A DNA stretch of 41,825 nt from Clostridia bacterium (GCA_017559995.1 JAFYPP010000065.1:1-41825); one strand, 5' to 3'. Counted from the first letter of the stretch, positions 1 to 8,618 are shown. Notes: a model not told the origin generated them from the sequence alone. Made by a program: numbers and translations.

Positions 1-264
1 CCCGCCCCGGCCCCTGCTGCCGCCGCTCCTGCTCCCGCCGCCGCTGCCGCCGGTGAGCAGGTCACCGCTCCCATGCCCGGCACCATCCTGAAGGTCAACG
101 TCACCCAGGGCGCCGCCGTCAAGAAGGGCGACATCCTGGTGGTGCTGGAAGCCATGAAGATGGAAAACGAGATCATGGCGCCCAAGGACGGCACGGTGGC
201 ACAGATCGCCGTCTCCAAGGGCAGCACGGTGGATACCGGCGCCCTGCTGGCCGTCATCGCATAA
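1..264 (+). CDS. Biotin carboxyl carrier (gamma-type) subunit of a sodium-pumping decarboxylase, 5' end outside window
   Basis: The frame is open from the first base, so the gene starts upstream. The visible part begins with an Ala/Pro-only stretch of about 17 residues, a flexible linker typical of biotin carriers of membrane decarboxylases. A complete biotinyl/lipoyl domain follows, with the biotinylation motif AMKM (the Lys carries biotin) between two beta-strand halves, the first containing APMPGTI. It stops 12 bp before the beta subunit gene, which has the strong site AAGGAGGG overlapping this stop region. By family knowledge the biotin arm ferries CO2 from the carboxyltransferase to the membrane beta subunit, where decarboxylation drives Na+ export. 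The substrate (oxaloacetate, glutaconyl-CoA or methylmalonyl-CoA) cannot be told from this subunit. An acetyl-CoA carboxylase carrier is unlikely given the neighbour. Confidence 0.93.
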   Translation, partial: PAPAPAAAAPAPAAAAAGEQVTAPMPGTILKVNVTQGAAVKKGDILVVLEAMKMENEIMAPKDGTVAQIAVSKGSTVDTGALLAVIA

Positions 265-276
265 GGAGGGCAGCAT

Positions 277-1464
277 ATGGATATTCTGGGAACCCTCCGG
301 ACGTTATGGCTGGATTCGGGTTTCGCGGGCTTCCTGGTCGACGGAGGCTGGAAAAACCTCATCATGATCGGCGTGGCCTGTGTGCTGCTGTATCTGGGCA
401 TCGTCAAAAAGTTTGAACCTCTGCTGCTGGTGGGCATCGCCTTCGGCTGTCTGCTCACCAACATTCCCGGCGCCGGCCTGTACCATCCCGAACTGTGGGA
501 CCAGCTCATCGCCGGTGAGATCGGCTACGGCCACATCCTCAAGTACGGCGGTCTGCTGGACATCCTGTACATCGGCGTCAAGACCGGCGTGTACCCCTCG
601 CTGATCTTTATGGGCGTGGGCGCCATGACCGACTTCGGCCCCCTGCTGGCTTATCCCAAGAGCCTGATGCTGGGCGCCGCCGCCCAGATGGGCGTGTTCG
701 TGGCCTTCTTCGGCGCCATTCTGCTGGGCTTCTCCGGTCCCGAGGGTGCTTCCATCGGCATCATCGGCGGCGCCGACGGCCCCACCGCCATCTTCCTGGC
801 CTCCATGCTGGCCCCCCATCTGCTGGGCCCCATCGCCATCGCGGCCTATTCCTACATGGCGCTGATCCCCATGATCCAGCCCCCCATCATGCGCGCCCTG
901 ACCACCCCCGAAGAGCGCGCCGTCAAGATGGAGCAGGCCCGCACGGTGTCCAAGACCGAGAAGATCATCTTCCCCATTCTGGTGGCCACCTTCGTCATCC
1001 TGCTGCTGCCCTCCACCGCGCCCCTCATCGGCTGCCTGATGTTCGGCAACCTGCTGAAGGAGACCGGCGTCACCGACCGTCTGTCCGACACCTCGCAGAA
1101 CGCCATGATGAACATCGTCACCATCTTCCTGTCCACCAGCGTGGGCGCCACCACCGTGGCCGACCGCTTCCTCAGCCTGGAGACCCTGAAGATCGTGGCC
1201 CTGGGCCTCACCGCCTTTGCCATCTCCACCGTAGGCGGTCTGCTGGTGGGCAAGCTGATGTATAAGCTGTCCGGCGGCAAGGTCAACCCCCTCATCGGCT
1301 CGGCCGGCGTTTCCGCCGTTCCCATGGCCGCCCGTGTTTCCCAGGTGGAAGGCCAGAAGGCCAACCCCGGCAACTTCCTGCTGATGCACGCCATGGGCCC
1401 CAACGTGGCCGGCGTCATCGGTTCCGCCATCGCCGCCGGCTTCCTGCTGGCTGTCTTTGGCTAA
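277..1464 (+). CDS. Sodium ion-translocating decarboxylase beta subunit (OadB/GcdB/MmdB family)
   Basis: This 395-residue, highly hydrophobic protein is the membrane subunit that decarboxylates carboxybiotin and pumps Na+. The family hallmarks are present: GGADGPT with the Na+-site Asp at residue 167 (Asp203 in Klebsiella OadB), the [14 protein letters not shown] helix containing the conserved Tyr, and the later N-x3-G-x4-S pattern at Asn337, Gly341 and Ser346, matching the Asn373/Gly377/Ser382 set of OadB. Length is nearer to GcdB/MmdB (about 375) than OadB (about 430), so glutaconyl-CoA or methylmalonyl-CoA decarboxylase is somewhat favoured, but this is inference. Start ATG follows AAGGAGGGCAGCAT. 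It is the last gene of the operon, followed by a clear terminator. Confidence 0.95.
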   Translation: MDILGTLRTLWLDSGFAGFLVDGGWKNLIMIGVACVLLYLGIVKKFEPLLLVGIAFGCLLTNIPGAGLYHPELWDQLIAGEIGYGHILKYGGLLDILYIGVKTGVYPSLIFMGVGAMTDFGPLLAYPKSLMLGAAAQMGVFVAFFGAILLGFSGPEGASIGIIGGADGPTAIFLASMLAPHLLGPIAIAAYSYMALIPMIQPPIMRALTTPEERAVKMEQARTVSKTEKIIFPILVATFVILLLPSTAPLIGCLMFGNLLKETGVTDRLSDTSQNAMMNIVTIFLSTSVGATTVADRFLSLETLKIVALGLTAFAISTVGGLLVGKLMYKLSGGKVNPLIGSAGVSAVPMAARVSQVEGQKANPGNFLLMHAMGPNVAGVIGSAIAAGFLLAVFG

Positions 1465-1478
1465 CTGTCCGTGCAAAG

Positions 1479-1510
1479 CACCCGCGGTTTTCCGCGGGTG
1501 TTTTTCTTTT
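1479..1510 (+). terminator. Intrinsic terminator after the decarboxylase operon
   Basis: Perfect 9-bp stem CACCCGCGG / CCGCGGGTG with a TTTT loop, followed by TTTTTCTTTT. The T-run abuts the -35 box of the next gene. Confidence 0.9.
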
Positions 1511-1558
1511 GACAAAATTCCCCTTCGGTCTTGTAAAACCCGTTAAATGTGGTAAAAT
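1509..1558 (+). promoter_or_regulatory. Promoter region of the DUF1846 gene
   Basis: TTGACA at 1509-1514 is followed after 17 bp by TGTAAA (1532-1537). A second option is the extended -10 TGGTAAAAT with TAAAAT at 1553-1558. Either would start transcription shortly before the GTG/ATG region of the gene at 1599. Which is used cannot be decided by eye. Confidence 0.65.
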
Positions 1559-1598
1559 AATATTTTGTTGAGAGATAAGAGAAACGGGGGCACGTTTT

Positions 1599-3083
1599 AT
1601 GAGCAAATACGGTTTTGACAATCAACTGTATATCGAAAAGCAGTCTGCCGAGATCCAGAAGCGCATCAGCGATCTGGGCGGCAAGCTGTACCTGGAATTC
1701 GGCGGAAAGCTGTTTGACGACTTCCATGCTTCCCGGGTGCTGCCCGGCTTTGCCCCCGACAGTAAGATCCAGATGCTCAAGGCCCTGTCCGACAAGGCCG
1801 AGATCCTCATCGCCATCAATGCCGGTGACATCATCAAGAACAAGATCCGGGGCGATCTGGGCATCACCTACGACCAGGATGTGCTGCGCCTCATCGACGC
1901 CTTCCGCGGCTTCGGTCTGTTTGTCAGCACGGTGGTCATCACCTGCTACACCCCCCAGCCTTCTGTGGACGCCTTCCAGAAGAAGCTGGAGAAACTGGGT
2001 CTGCAGGTGGCCCGTCACTATGTCATCGAGGGTTATCCCTATAACGTTTCCGGCATCGTCAGCGAAAACGGCTTCGGCAAGAACGACTACGTCAAGACCC
2101 AGCGCCCCCTGGTGGTGGTCACCGCGCCCGGACCGGGCAGCGGCAAGCTGGCCGTCTGTCTGTCCCAGCTGTACCACGAGCATCTCCACGGTGTCCAGGC
2201 CGGTTACGCCAAGTTCGAGACCTTCCCCATCTGGAACCTGCCCCTCAAGCATCCCGTGAACCTGGCCTATGAGGCCGCCACCGCCGACCTCAACGACGTC
2301 AACATGATCGACCCCTACCATCTGGAGTATTACGGGGTCACCACCGTTAACTATAACCGCGACGTGGAGGCCTTCCCGGTGCTCAACGCCGTGTTCGAAA
2401 AGATCTCCGGCAGCAGCCCCTACCATTCTCCCACCGACATGGGCGTCAATATGGCGGGCTACGCCATCGTGGATGACGAGTTCTGCCGCAAGGCCAGCTG
2501 TGACGAGATCATCCGCCGTTATTACGCTGCCAAGTGCGACCTGCGCCGTGACCGCGGCACCGAGACCGCCGTGGAAAAGATCGAAATGCTCATGCGCCAG
2601 CTGGGCATCGGCATCCAGGACCGCCCCTGCGTGGCCGCCGCCAAGGCCCGCGCCGAGGAGACCGAGGCCCCGGCCGTGTCCATCCAGCTGCCCGACGGCC
2701 GTCTGGTCACCGGACGCACCTCCGATCTGCTGGGACCCTCCGCCGCCGCGCTGCTCAACGCCGTCAAGGGCCTGTGCAATATGTCACGGGAGACCCTGCT
2801 CATCGCCCGCAGCGTCATCGAGCCTATTCAGGAACTGAAGGTTGGCCCTCTGGGCAACCACAACCCCCGTCTGCACTCCGACGAGGTGCTCATCGCCCTG
2901 GCCATCAGCGCCGGTCTGGGTGAGGAAGCCGCCCGCGCCATGGAAAAGCTGGACCAGCTCCGCGGCTGTCAGGCCCACTCCACCGTCATCCTGCCTCAGG
3001 TGGACGCCGACATTTACCGCAAGCTGGGCATCCATCTCACCTGCGAGCCGGTGTACCCCACCAAAAAACTGTATCATAAGTAA
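1599..3083 (+). CDS. DUF1846 (UPF0371) domain-containing protein
   Basis: The 494-residue protein is the usual full length of the DUF1846 family, which is common in Firmicutes and anaerobes and whose biochemical role is not established. The N-terminus (KYGFDNQLYIEKQS, then GGKLYLEFGGKLFDD and ASRVLPGFAPDSKI) is the diagnostic family signature. A Gly-rich stretch GPGSGK near residue 185 resembles a nucleotide-binding loop, and PYHSPTDMGVNM lies near residue 280. The start ATG is preceded by a GGGGG-containing ribosome site about 8 bases upstream. It is transcribed alone, between its own promoter and a bidirectional terminator. No function is assigned beyond the family name. Confidence 0.92.
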   Translation: MSKYGFDNQLYIEKQSAEIQKRISDLGGKLYLEFGGKLFDDFHASRVLPGFAPDSKIQMLKALSDKAEILIAINAGDIIKNKIRGDLGITYDQDVLRLIDAFRGFGLFVSTVVITCYTPQPSVDAFQKKLEKLGLQVARHYVIEGYPYNVSGIVSENGFGKNDYVKTQRPLVVVTAPGPGSGKLAVCLSQLYHEHLHGVQAGYAKFETFPIWNLPLKHPVNLAYEAATADLNDVNMIDPYHLEYYGVTTVNYNRDVEAFPVLNAVFEKISGSSPYHSPTDMGVNMAGYAIVDDEFCRKASCDEIIRRYYAAKCDLRRDRGTETAVEKIEMLMRQLGIGIQDRPCVAAAKARAEETEAPAVSIQLPDGRLVTGRTSDLLGPSAAALLNAVKGLCNMSRETLLIARSVIEPIQELKVGPLGNHNPRLHSDEVLIALAISAGLGEEAARAMEKLDQLRGCQAHSTVILPQVDADIYRKLGIHLTCEPVYPTKKLYHK

Positions 3084-3088
3084 AAAAG

Positions 3089-3118
3089 AACCGCCGGACA
3101 GCCGTCCGGCGGTTTTCT
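3089..3118. terminator. Bidirectional terminator between the DUF1846 gene and asnA
   Basis: Stem CCGCCGGAC / GTCCGGCGG (3091-3112) with an AGCC loop. It has T-rich tails on both strands (TTTTCTTGTTTT on plus, TTCTTTTTTA on minus), so it can end both convergent genes. Confidence 0.88.
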
Positions 3119-3127
3119 TGTTTTAGG

Positions 3128-4144
3128 TTACAGCAGGAAGATGTTGTTCTCCCGGCAGGTCTCGATCATATCCTTGGGCCACACAGCGGCGTGGACCTCA
3201 CCGATGTGGGCACAGCGCAGCATCAGCATACACAGACGGCTCTGACCGATACCGCCGCCGATGGTGTAGGGCAGCTCGCCGGCCAGCAGCTTCTTGTGAT
3301 AGTCCAGCTCGGCGCGGTCCTGGCAGCCGGACTTTTCCAGCTGCTCCCGCAGGGACTTTTCATCCACGCGGATGCCCATGGAGGACAGCTCGAAAGAGCG
3401 GTGCAGCACGTCGTTCCAAACCAGTATGTCGCCGTTGAGCTGCCAGTCGTCATAGTCGGGGGCGCGGCCGTCGTGGGGCTTGCCGCTCTTCAGCTTATCG
3501 CCGATGCGCATGATGAACACCGACTTGTAGAAGGCGCAGATGGCGTGTTCCCGCTCCTTGGGGGTCAGGTCGGGCCAGGTGTCCTCCAGCTCCTGGGAGG
3601 TGACGAAGAAAATATCGTCGGCCAGAGGGAAGTCCACGCTGGGGAACTCGTAGCAGGCGGTGCGGGCGGTCTGCTTGAGAGCGCCGTAGATGTCCCTGAC
3701 GGTCTGGATCAGGTACTCCTCGGTGCGCTGCTCCTTGGTGATGACCTTTTCCCAGTCCCACTGGTCCACATACACCGAGTGCAGGTTGTCCAGCTCCTCG
3801 TCACGGCGGATGGCGTTCATATCGGTGTACAGGCCCCGGCCGGGTTCAAAGCCGTACTCGCCCAGCGCCCAGCGTTTCCACTTGGCCAGGGACTGGACGA
3901 TCTGCACTTCGTTGCCGGGCATATCCAGCAGGTCGAACTGCACGGGGCGCTCCACGCCCGACAGGTTGTCGTTGAAACCGCTCTGCAGGGTGACGAACAG
4001 GGGGGCGGATACACGTTCCAGGTTGAGGGCCACGGCCAGATACCGCTGGAAATTATCCTTGATCACCTTGATTCCTTTTTGGGTTTCTCGAACGCTCAGA
4101 CGGGGGGCATAGCCCTTCGGCAGGATCAGCTTATCGGTCGCCAT
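3128..4144 (-). CDS. asnA: Aspartate--ammonia ligase (asparagine synthetase A)
   Basis: AsnA makes asparagine from aspartate, ammonia and ATP in the cytoplasm. The 338-residue product is close to the usual 330. Its fold is that of a class II tRNA-synthetase core. Recognisable family segments are [11 protein letters not shown] near the N-terminus, RVSAPLFV, the [13 protein letters not shown] loop, [13 protein letters not shown], and the C-terminal [14 protein letters not shown] (motif 3, ATP binding). The start at 4144 (MATDKL) was chosen because AAAGGAG lies 9 bases upstream; an upstream in-frame ATG at 4177 falls at the predicted promoter. The gene is divergent from gdhA, so two ammonia-using enzymes share an upstream region. 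Confidence 0.96.
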   Translation of the reverse strand: MATDKLILPKGYAPRLSVRETQKGIKVIKDNFQRYLAVALNLERVSAPLFVTLQSGFNDNLSGVERPVQFDLLDMPGNEVQIVQSLAKWKRWALGEYGFEPGRGLYTDMNAIRRDEELDNLHSVYVDQWDWEKVITKEQRTEEYLIQTVRDIYGALKQTARTACYEFPSVDFPLADDIFFVTSQELEDTWPDLTPKEREHAICAFYKSVFIMRIGDKLKSGKPHDGRAPDYDDWQLNGDILVWNDVLHRSFELSSMGIRVDEKSLREQLEKSGCQDRAELDYHKKLLAGELPYTIGGGIGQSRLCMLMLRCAHIGEVHAAVWPKDMIETCRENNIFLL

Positions 4145-4179
4145 GTCACTCAACTCCTTTATACAAAAAATATGCACCT

Positions 4180-4208
4180 ATTTTAAGCCTCGCCACGGCG
4201 AAAAGCAA
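4180..4208 (-). promoter_or_regulatory. Promoter of asnA
   Basis: On the minus strand TTGCTT (4208-4203), a 17-bp spacer, then TAAAAT (4185-4180), placing the start of transcription about 30 bases before the ATG. Confidence 0.7.
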
Positions 4209-4344
4209 GAGGGAATTTAATAAAATAAAGCGGTAAATGAAAAAATCCTTTGGGCAAAACGCCACGGGAGCGCAATTTGTGCACGCCGAAAGAAAAAAGC
4301 GCGCAAAATTATTTGTTCTTCCTGCTGTTCTACGGGGAAAGTTC

Positions 4345-4373
4345 TTGACTTTTGGCATACAGGGGCGTAAGAT
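4345..4373 (+). promoter_or_regulatory. Promoter of gdhA
   Basis: TTGACT (4345-4350), a 17-bp spacer and TAAGAT (4368-4373). The leader to the ATG is about 65 bases and ends in the strong site GGGAGGTCATCCAT. Confidence 0.78.
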
Positions 4374-4445
4374 GTTCTTGTAATAGGGTCGCAATGCGCC
4401 CTATGGAAACAAAGATATTTAATTTTTTGTTGGGAGGTCATCCAT

Positions 4446-5798
4446 ATGCATCAGTACATGCAGCGAGTCTATGACGAAGTTAAGGCCCGTAACCCTCATG
4501 AGAAGCTGTTCCTGCAGACCGTCGAAGAAGTCTTCGAGTCTCTGGAGCCCATCGTTGAGAAGAATGCCGAACTGTACGAGAAGTACGGCGTTCTGGAGAG
4601 GATGTGCGAGCCCGATCGTATGATCCAGTTCCGCGTCACCTGGGCTGACGACAACGGTATGCCCCACGTCAACCGTGGCTTCCGCGTTCAGTTCAACAGC
4701 GCCATCGGTCCCTACAAGGGCGGCCTGCGTTTCGCCAGCGACGTTACCCTGGACACCATGAAGTTCCTGGGCTTCGAGCAGACCTTTAAGAACAGCCTGA
4801 CCAGCCTGCCTCTGGGCGGCGGCAAGGGCGGTTCCGACTTCTCCCCCATCGGCAAGTCCGACGCTGAAGTCATGCGTTTCTGCCAGGCCTTCATGACCGA
4901 GCTGTGGCGTCACATCGGTCCCGACGTGGACGTTCCCGCCGGTGACATCGGTGTTGGCGGCCGTGAGATCGGCTACCTGTACGGCCAGTACAAGCGCATC
5001 AAGGCTGTTTGGGAGAACGGCGTTCTGACCGGTAAGGGCTTCAGCTACGGCGGCTCTCTGATCCGTCCCGAGGCTACCGGTTACGGTGCTGTCTACTACC
5101 TGGTTGAAGTTCTGAAGCACTTCGGCGAGACCATCGAGGGCAAGCGTATTGCTGTTTCCGGCTACGGCAACGTCGGCTGGGGCATCATGAAGAAGGCTGC
5201 TCAGCTGGGCGCTAAGGTCACCTACTTCGCCGGTCCCGACGGCTACATCCACGATCCCGATGGCGTTACCGGCGACAAGCTGGACTTCATCCTGGAGATG
5301 CGCGCCAAGGATCCCATGCACTGCAAGCCCTACGCCGACAAGTACGGTGTTGAGTTCGTTCCCGGTACCAAGTGCTGGGGCGTGAAGGATGTCGATATCA
5401 TCATGCCCGCCGCTACCCAGAACGACGTCAACGAAGAGTGGGCCCAGAAGATCATCGACTCCGGTGTCAAGTACTACATCGAGGTCGCCAACATGCCCAC
5501 CACCAACGAGGCTCTGGCCATGCTGCGTAAGTGCGAGCACATCACCGTTGCTCCCTCCAAGGCTGTTAACGCCGGCGGCGTCGCTACCTCCGGTTTCGAA
5601 ATGTCCCAGAACTCCATGCGTTACAACTGGACCGCTGAAGAGGTCGACGAGAAGCTGCAGGTTACCATGAAGAACATCTACGCCGCTTCTGTTGAGGCCG
5701 CTGAGAAGGCCGGTCTGGGCTACGACCTGGTCGCCGGTGGTAACATCGCTGGCTTCCTGCGCGTTGCCGACGCCATGATCGCTCAGGGCTTGGTCTAA
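4446..5798 (+). CDS. gdhA: Glutamate dehydrogenase (hexameric, GdhA type)
   Basis: GdhA reversibly interconverts glutamate with 2-oxoglutarate plus ammonia. The 450-residue length equals that of Clostridium symbiosum GDH. Matching active-site residues are Lys91 (PYKGGLRF), Lys115, the catalytic Lys127 in GGGKGGSDF, and Asp167 in DVPAGDIGVG; the Rossmann motif SGYGNVGWG lies near residue 240. Cofactor preference (NAD or NADP) is not settled by what I can see. Codon use is visibly different from its neighbours, rich in GCT, GTT and CGT, a sign of very high expression. It has its own promoter and terminator, and stands opposite asnA. In glutamate-fermenting clostridia this enzyme feeds the 2-hydroxyglutarate pathway, so the nearby decarboxylase is suggestive but not proof. 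Confidence 0.97.
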   Translation: MHQYMQRVYDEVKARNPHEKLFLQTVEEVFESLEPIVEKNAELYEKYGVLERMCEPDRMIQFRVTWADDNGMPHVNRGFRVQFNSAIGPYKGGLRFASDVTLDTMKFLGFEQTFKNSLTSLPLGGGKGGSDFSPIGKSDAEVMRFCQAFMTELWRHIGPDVDVPAGDIGVGGREIGYLYGQYKRIKAVWENGVLTGKGFSYGGSLIRPEATGYGAVYYLVEVLKHFGETIEGKRIAVSGYGNVGWGIMKKAAQLGAKVTYFAGPDGYIHDPDGVTGDKLDFILEMRAKDPMHCKPYADKYGVEFVPGTKCWGVKDVDIIMPAATQNDVNEEWAQKIIDSGVKYYIEVANMPTTNEALAMLRKCEHITVAPSKAVNAGGVATSGFEMSQNSMRYNWTAEEVDEKLQVTMKNIYAASVEAAEKAGLGYDLVAGGNIAGFLRVADAMIAQGLV

Positions 5799-5836
5799 TC
5801 CAACCTGACCGTCAAACGTCACTTAACGGACAAATG

Positions 5837-5870
5837 AAAAGTGCCGTCCCATCCGGGACGGCACTTTTTT
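5837..5870. terminator. Bidirectional terminator after gdhA
   Basis: Perfect stem AAAAGTGCCGTCCC / GGGACGGCACTTTT with loop ATCC. Runs of A and T at both ends let it serve gdhA and the convergent gene ending at 5880. Confidence 0.92.
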
Positions 5871-5879
5871 CATGCTTGC

Positions 5880-6125
5880 TTATTCCATCGCTTCACCGTG
5901 AAGGCATACCCGGCCTTCATCAGGGCAGCATACGTCAAAGGCACGGGCGCGGGTCTCGCCCTTGTCCAGATCGGCGCCGTTCTGCAGGGCGAACACATAG
6001 GGATAGGCCCGGTTCCACAGCTCGTGGCACAGGGGCGGACAGAGATCGCCCACCACGAAGGTGTCGCCCTCCCGGTGATAGCCGCAGCGGCAGCGGCTTT
6101 GGGTAACGGTCAGCTTGACGTTCAC
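5880..6125 (-). CDS. Small Cys-rich protein resembling the TIGR04076 family
   Basis: An 81-residue product starting at GTG 6125, chosen because AGGAGG lies 7 bases upstream. The start overlaps the stop of the ComEA-like gene by 4 bases (GTGA), indicating translational coupling. The layout (beta-strand VKLTVTQSRC, a central EGDTFVVGDLCPPLCHELW, YVFALQNGADL, and a terminal CCPDEGRVCLHGEAME) matches my recollection of TIGR04076 small proteins, which have a conserved EGDTF and a late CC pair. It has six cysteines. No biochemical role is known to me. A longer 90-residue form from an upstream start is less likely because that start lacks a ribosome site. Confidence 0.62.
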   Translation of the reverse strand: MNVKLTVTQSRCRCGYHREGDTFVVGDLCPPLCHELWNRAYPYVFALQNGADLDKGETRARAFDVCCPDEGRVCLHGEAME

Positions 6126-6481
6126 GGTAATTCCTCCTGCGCGTTCACGCAAATCCTGTCACGGACGGCCTCCAGGGTGCCCGGGCCGATGTCCTCCACC
6201 GCGGCCAGTTCTTCCGGAGACCGGAAGGGCCCGTTTTGGGTGCGGTAATCGATGATGTTCCGTGCCCGCACCGGCCCGATGGCGGGCAGCGCCTGCAGTT
6301 CCTCAAAGGTGGCGGTATTCAGGTCCAGGGCGTCGGGGGAGACCTGCCGGACGGCACCCTCCCGGGTCACCAGCGGCGGCAGATCGCCTGCAGGCACAGG
6401 CCGGTGACGGGTCCCCGGCAGGAAAACCAGCAGACACAGCAGTACCGCCGCTGCCGCCGGCAGCAGCCATTTTCGGGTCAT
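6122..6481 (-). CDS. ComEA-like helix-hairpin-helix DNA-binding protein, membrane anchored
   Basis: This 119-residue protein has one N-terminal membrane segment (WLLPAAAAVLLCLLVFLP, about residues 5-22) and a C-terminal ComEA-type helix-hairpin-helix pair. The domain opens with LDLNTATFEELQALPAIGP and its second hairpin is VEDIGPGTLEAV. The family binds double-stranded DNA at the outer face of the membrane during competence uptake. It is shorter than Bacillus ComEA (about 205), lacking most of the linker, and no comEC follows here. A role in transformation is therefore unproven. Start ATG 6481 was chosen because an AAAGGGG site sits just upstream. Confidence 0.8.
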   Translation of the reverse strand: MTRKWLLPAAAAVLLCLLVFLPGTRHRPVPAGDLPPLVTREGAVRQVSPDALDLNTATFEELQALPAIGPVRARNIIDYRTQNGPFRSPEELAAVEDIGPGTLEAVRDRICVNAQEELP

Positions 6482-6537
6482 TCCGTCACCCCTTTCCAAA
6501 AGAAGTTGTGAATTCTTTCACCAACGGGAAAAATCTG

Positions 6538-6566
6538 TTGAAATCCCTGCAGTCTTTTGATAAGAT
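6538..6566 (+). promoter_or_regulatory. Promoter of the D,D-carboxypeptidase gene
   Basis: TTGAAA (6538-6543), 17-bp spacer, TAAGAT (6561-6566); GGGAGGGCG precedes the ATG at 6609. Confidence 0.78.
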
Positions 6567-6608
6567 ATTACCATAAAACAACGAAAAAACATACGGGAGG
6601 GCGATAAA

Positions 6609-7895
6609 ATGTTGAAAAAAATCTTTGCTCTGGTACTGGCCGCCGTCTTGTGCTGCACACCGGTGCTGGCCGCGCCTGCGCCCGCCCATACCGTCAATGC
6701 CAAGGCTGCCATTCTGTATGAGGTGAGCACCGACACCATCCTGTTGGAGCAGGATGCCGATATGAAACTGTTCCCCGCGTCCACCACCAAGCTGATGACC
6801 GCGCTGGTGGCGCTGGAGTACGGAAACCCCGATGACGTGGTCACCGTCACCTCCGAGGCGGTGGACGGCCTGTACGAACTGGGTTCCGCCAGCTATCTGC
6901 TCAACGGCGAGCAGATCGCCTTTATGGACCTGATGCGCTATCTGCTCATCGGTTCGGGCAACGACGCCGCCAACGCTCTGGCCATCCACGTTTCCGGCAG
7001 CATCGAGGGCTTCGTGGACCTGATGAACAACAAGGCTCAGGAGCTGGAAATGACCAACACCAACTTCATGAACCCCCACGGTCTGCACGACGAGGAGCAC
7101 TACACCACCGCCCGTGATCTGCTGACCCTCACCAAAGAGGTCATGAAGAATGACATTATCGCCGAACTGGTGGCCGAGGACGAGCTGGTGCTGCCCGTGA
7201 CCAACAAGCACGACCGCACCACCACCAAGTACACCACCAACCATCTGCTCACCAAGAAATCCACCGCCGAGTACTATTACGAAGGCGCCATCGGCATCAA
7301 GACCGGCACCACTACCCCCGCCGGCCTGTGTCTGGTGGCCGGCTGCGTCAAGGGCGATTACACCTACTACTCGGTGGTTCTGGGCTGCGAGAAGGTCGAG
7401 GGCACCAGCCTGCAGTTCGCCGAGACCATCAAGCTGTTCAACTGGGGTGCCGCCAGCTGGTCCCAGCAGGTGATGCTGTCCTCCAGCCAGCCCATCGCCG
7501 ACGTGCCCGTCCGTCTGGGTGACGAGAAGGACACCGTCATCGTCCGCCCCGCGGAGAATATCACCGCCATGCTGCCCAACACCTTTGAGACCGCCGATCT
7601 GGAGCTGGACTACACTCTGGCGGAAGACGTGGTCGCCCCGGTGAAGGCCGGCGACGTGCTGGGCGAGCTTACCGTCCGTTACGAGGATAAGGAGTATCAG
7701 CTGGATCTGGTCGCTGCCGACGATGTGGAGCGCTCCACCATGCTGTATGTGCTGGACCGGGTCACCGCCTTCTTTACCAGCACCACCTTCAAGATCATCG
7801 TGGCCGCCGTGGTGGCCCTGATCGCCATTCTGGTGGCCTACGCCATCCTCATCAACCGCAAGCGTGCCAAGCGCCGCAAGAACCGCAGACACTGA
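6609..7895 (+). CDS. D-alanyl-D-alanine carboxypeptidase (PBP5/DacF type)
   Basis: This serine peptidase trims the terminal D-Ala from peptidoglycan stem peptides outside the membrane, limiting cross-linking. All three penicillin-binding motifs are visible: Ser58-Thr-Thr-Lys61 (SxxK), Ser116-Gly-Asn118 (SxN) and Lys231-Thr-Gly233 (KTG). An N-terminal signal peptide ends near AAPAPA (about residue 21). The peptidase core is followed by a beta-rich PBP5-C-like domain (about 285-385). A C-terminal membrane helix (IIVAAVVALIAILVAYAI) with a very basic tail replaces the usual amphipathic anchor. 428 residues is normal for the family. It is monocistronic, with its own promoter and terminator. Confidence 0.94.
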   Translation: MLKKIFALVLAAVLCCTPVLAAPAPAHTVNAKAAILYEVSTDTILLEQDADMKLFPASTTKLMTALVALEYGNPDDVVTVTSEAVDGLYELGSASYLLNGEQIAFMDLMRYLLIGSGNDAANALAIHVSGSIEGFVDLMNNKAQELEMTNTNFMNPHGLHDEEHYTTARDLLTLTKEVMKNDIIAELVAEDELVLPVTNKHDRTTTKYTTNHLLTKKSTAEYYYEGAIGIKTGTTTPAGLCLVAGCVKGDYTYYSVVLGCEKVEGTSLQFAETIKLFNWGAASWSQQVMLSSSQPIADVPVRLGDEKDTVIVRPAENITAMLPNTFETADLELDYTLAEDVVAPVKAGDVLGELTVRYEDKEYQLDLVAADDVERSTMLYVLDRVTAFFTSTTFKIIVAAVVALIAILVAYAILINRKRAKRRKNRRH

Positions 7896-7906
7896 TTTGC
7901 CGCTAC

Positions 7907-7936
7907 AGCCAGCCGGGGTCTCCGGCTGGCTTTTTC
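7907..7936 (+). terminator. Intrinsic terminator after the carboxypeptidase gene
   Basis: Stem AGCCAGCCGG / CCGGCTGGCT with a GGTCT loop and TTTTT tail. Confidence 0.9.
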
Positions 7937-7957
7937 GGAAAAAGGAGAAATGACACT

Positions 7958-8614
7958 ATGAAAAAGATCCAGGATCTCAACGCCGCCACCCCGGTGCGTG
8001 CCCAGGTGTTCCGTCAGCTGGAGCAGGCCATCCTGGACGGCGATCTGGTGCCCGGCACCAGCCTCACCGAAGTGAAGCTCAGCGCCGAGCTGGGCGTGTC
8101 CCGCACCCCCATCCGTGAGGCCCTTATGCAGCTGGAGCTGGAAGGCCTGGTCAAGACCACCCATAACAAGGGCGCGGTGGTGGTGGGCATCTCCAGTGAC
8201 GACGTCAACGATATTTACCTCATCCGCACCAAGGTGGAGGGCCTTGCCGCCCGCCGTGCCGCCCAGAACATCACCGATGAGGAACTGTCCGACCTGCGGG
8301 AGATCGTGGAGCTGCAGGAGTTCTATCTGGGCCGGGGCGACACCCTGCAGGTGGGCAACCTGGACCAGCGGTACCATGAGATCGTTTACGAGGGCAGCCG
8401 CAGCCGCCCCCTCAAGCAGATGCTGACCCTGTTCCACAACTCCATCCAGAAGGCCCGTGCCACCTCCGTCCGCCGGGGCCGTGCCCAGGCCTCCACCGAG
8501 GAGCACCGCGCCATCCTCACCGCTTTGGAAAACCATGACCCCGACGAGGCCGAGCGCCTCATGGGCGTCCATGTGGAAAACGCCCGCAAGAGCTTCTTCG
8601 AGCTGATGGAGTGA
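7958..8614 (+). CDS. GntR family transcriptional regulator, FadR/FCD subfamily
   Basis: A 218-residue regulator with a GntR winged helix at about residues 10-75. Typical segments are VFRQLEQAILDGDLVPGTSLTE, then the recognition helix region ELGVSRTPIREALMQLELEGLV. An alpha-helical FCD ligand-binding domain (about 85-215) contains the acidic/His metal-binding pattern typical of FCD proteins (for example YHEIVYEGSRS and EEHRAILTALEN). Such proteins are usually repressors released by small carboxylates; the ligand here is unknown. The start follows AAAGGAGAAATGACACT. The ybaK-like gene begins 4 bp after the stop, so the two are probably co-transcribed. The target genes are not obvious. Confidence 0.9.
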   Translation: MKKIQDLNAATPVRAQVFRQLEQAILDGDLVPGTSLTEVKLSAELGVSRTPIREALMQLELEGLVKTTHNKGAVVVGISSDDVNDIYLIRTKVEGLAARRAAQNITDEELSDLREIVELQEFYLGRGDTLQVGNLDQRYHEIVYEGSRSRPLKQMLTLFHNSIQKARATSVRRGRAQASTEEHRAILTALENHDPDEAERLMGVHVENARKSFFELME

Positions 8615-8618
8615 TCCC

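Larger units (their letters stand above)
4145..4445. other. asnA-gdhA divergent intergenic region (about 300 bp)
   Basis: A/T-richer than its surroundings, this stretch holds one good sigma-A-type promoter for each flanking gene. It also holds a short imperfect hairpin around 4385-4402 in the predicted gdhA leader. I see no convincing gene or known riboswitch in it. The roughly 130 bp between the two promoters is long enough for regulator binding, but I recognise no operator. Confidence 0.6.

Noticed and set aside
4374..4445. A riboswitch in the gdhA leader
   Set aside because: The leader is only about 65 bases with one small imperfect hairpin and no conserved glutamine, glycine or other riboswitch core that I recognise.
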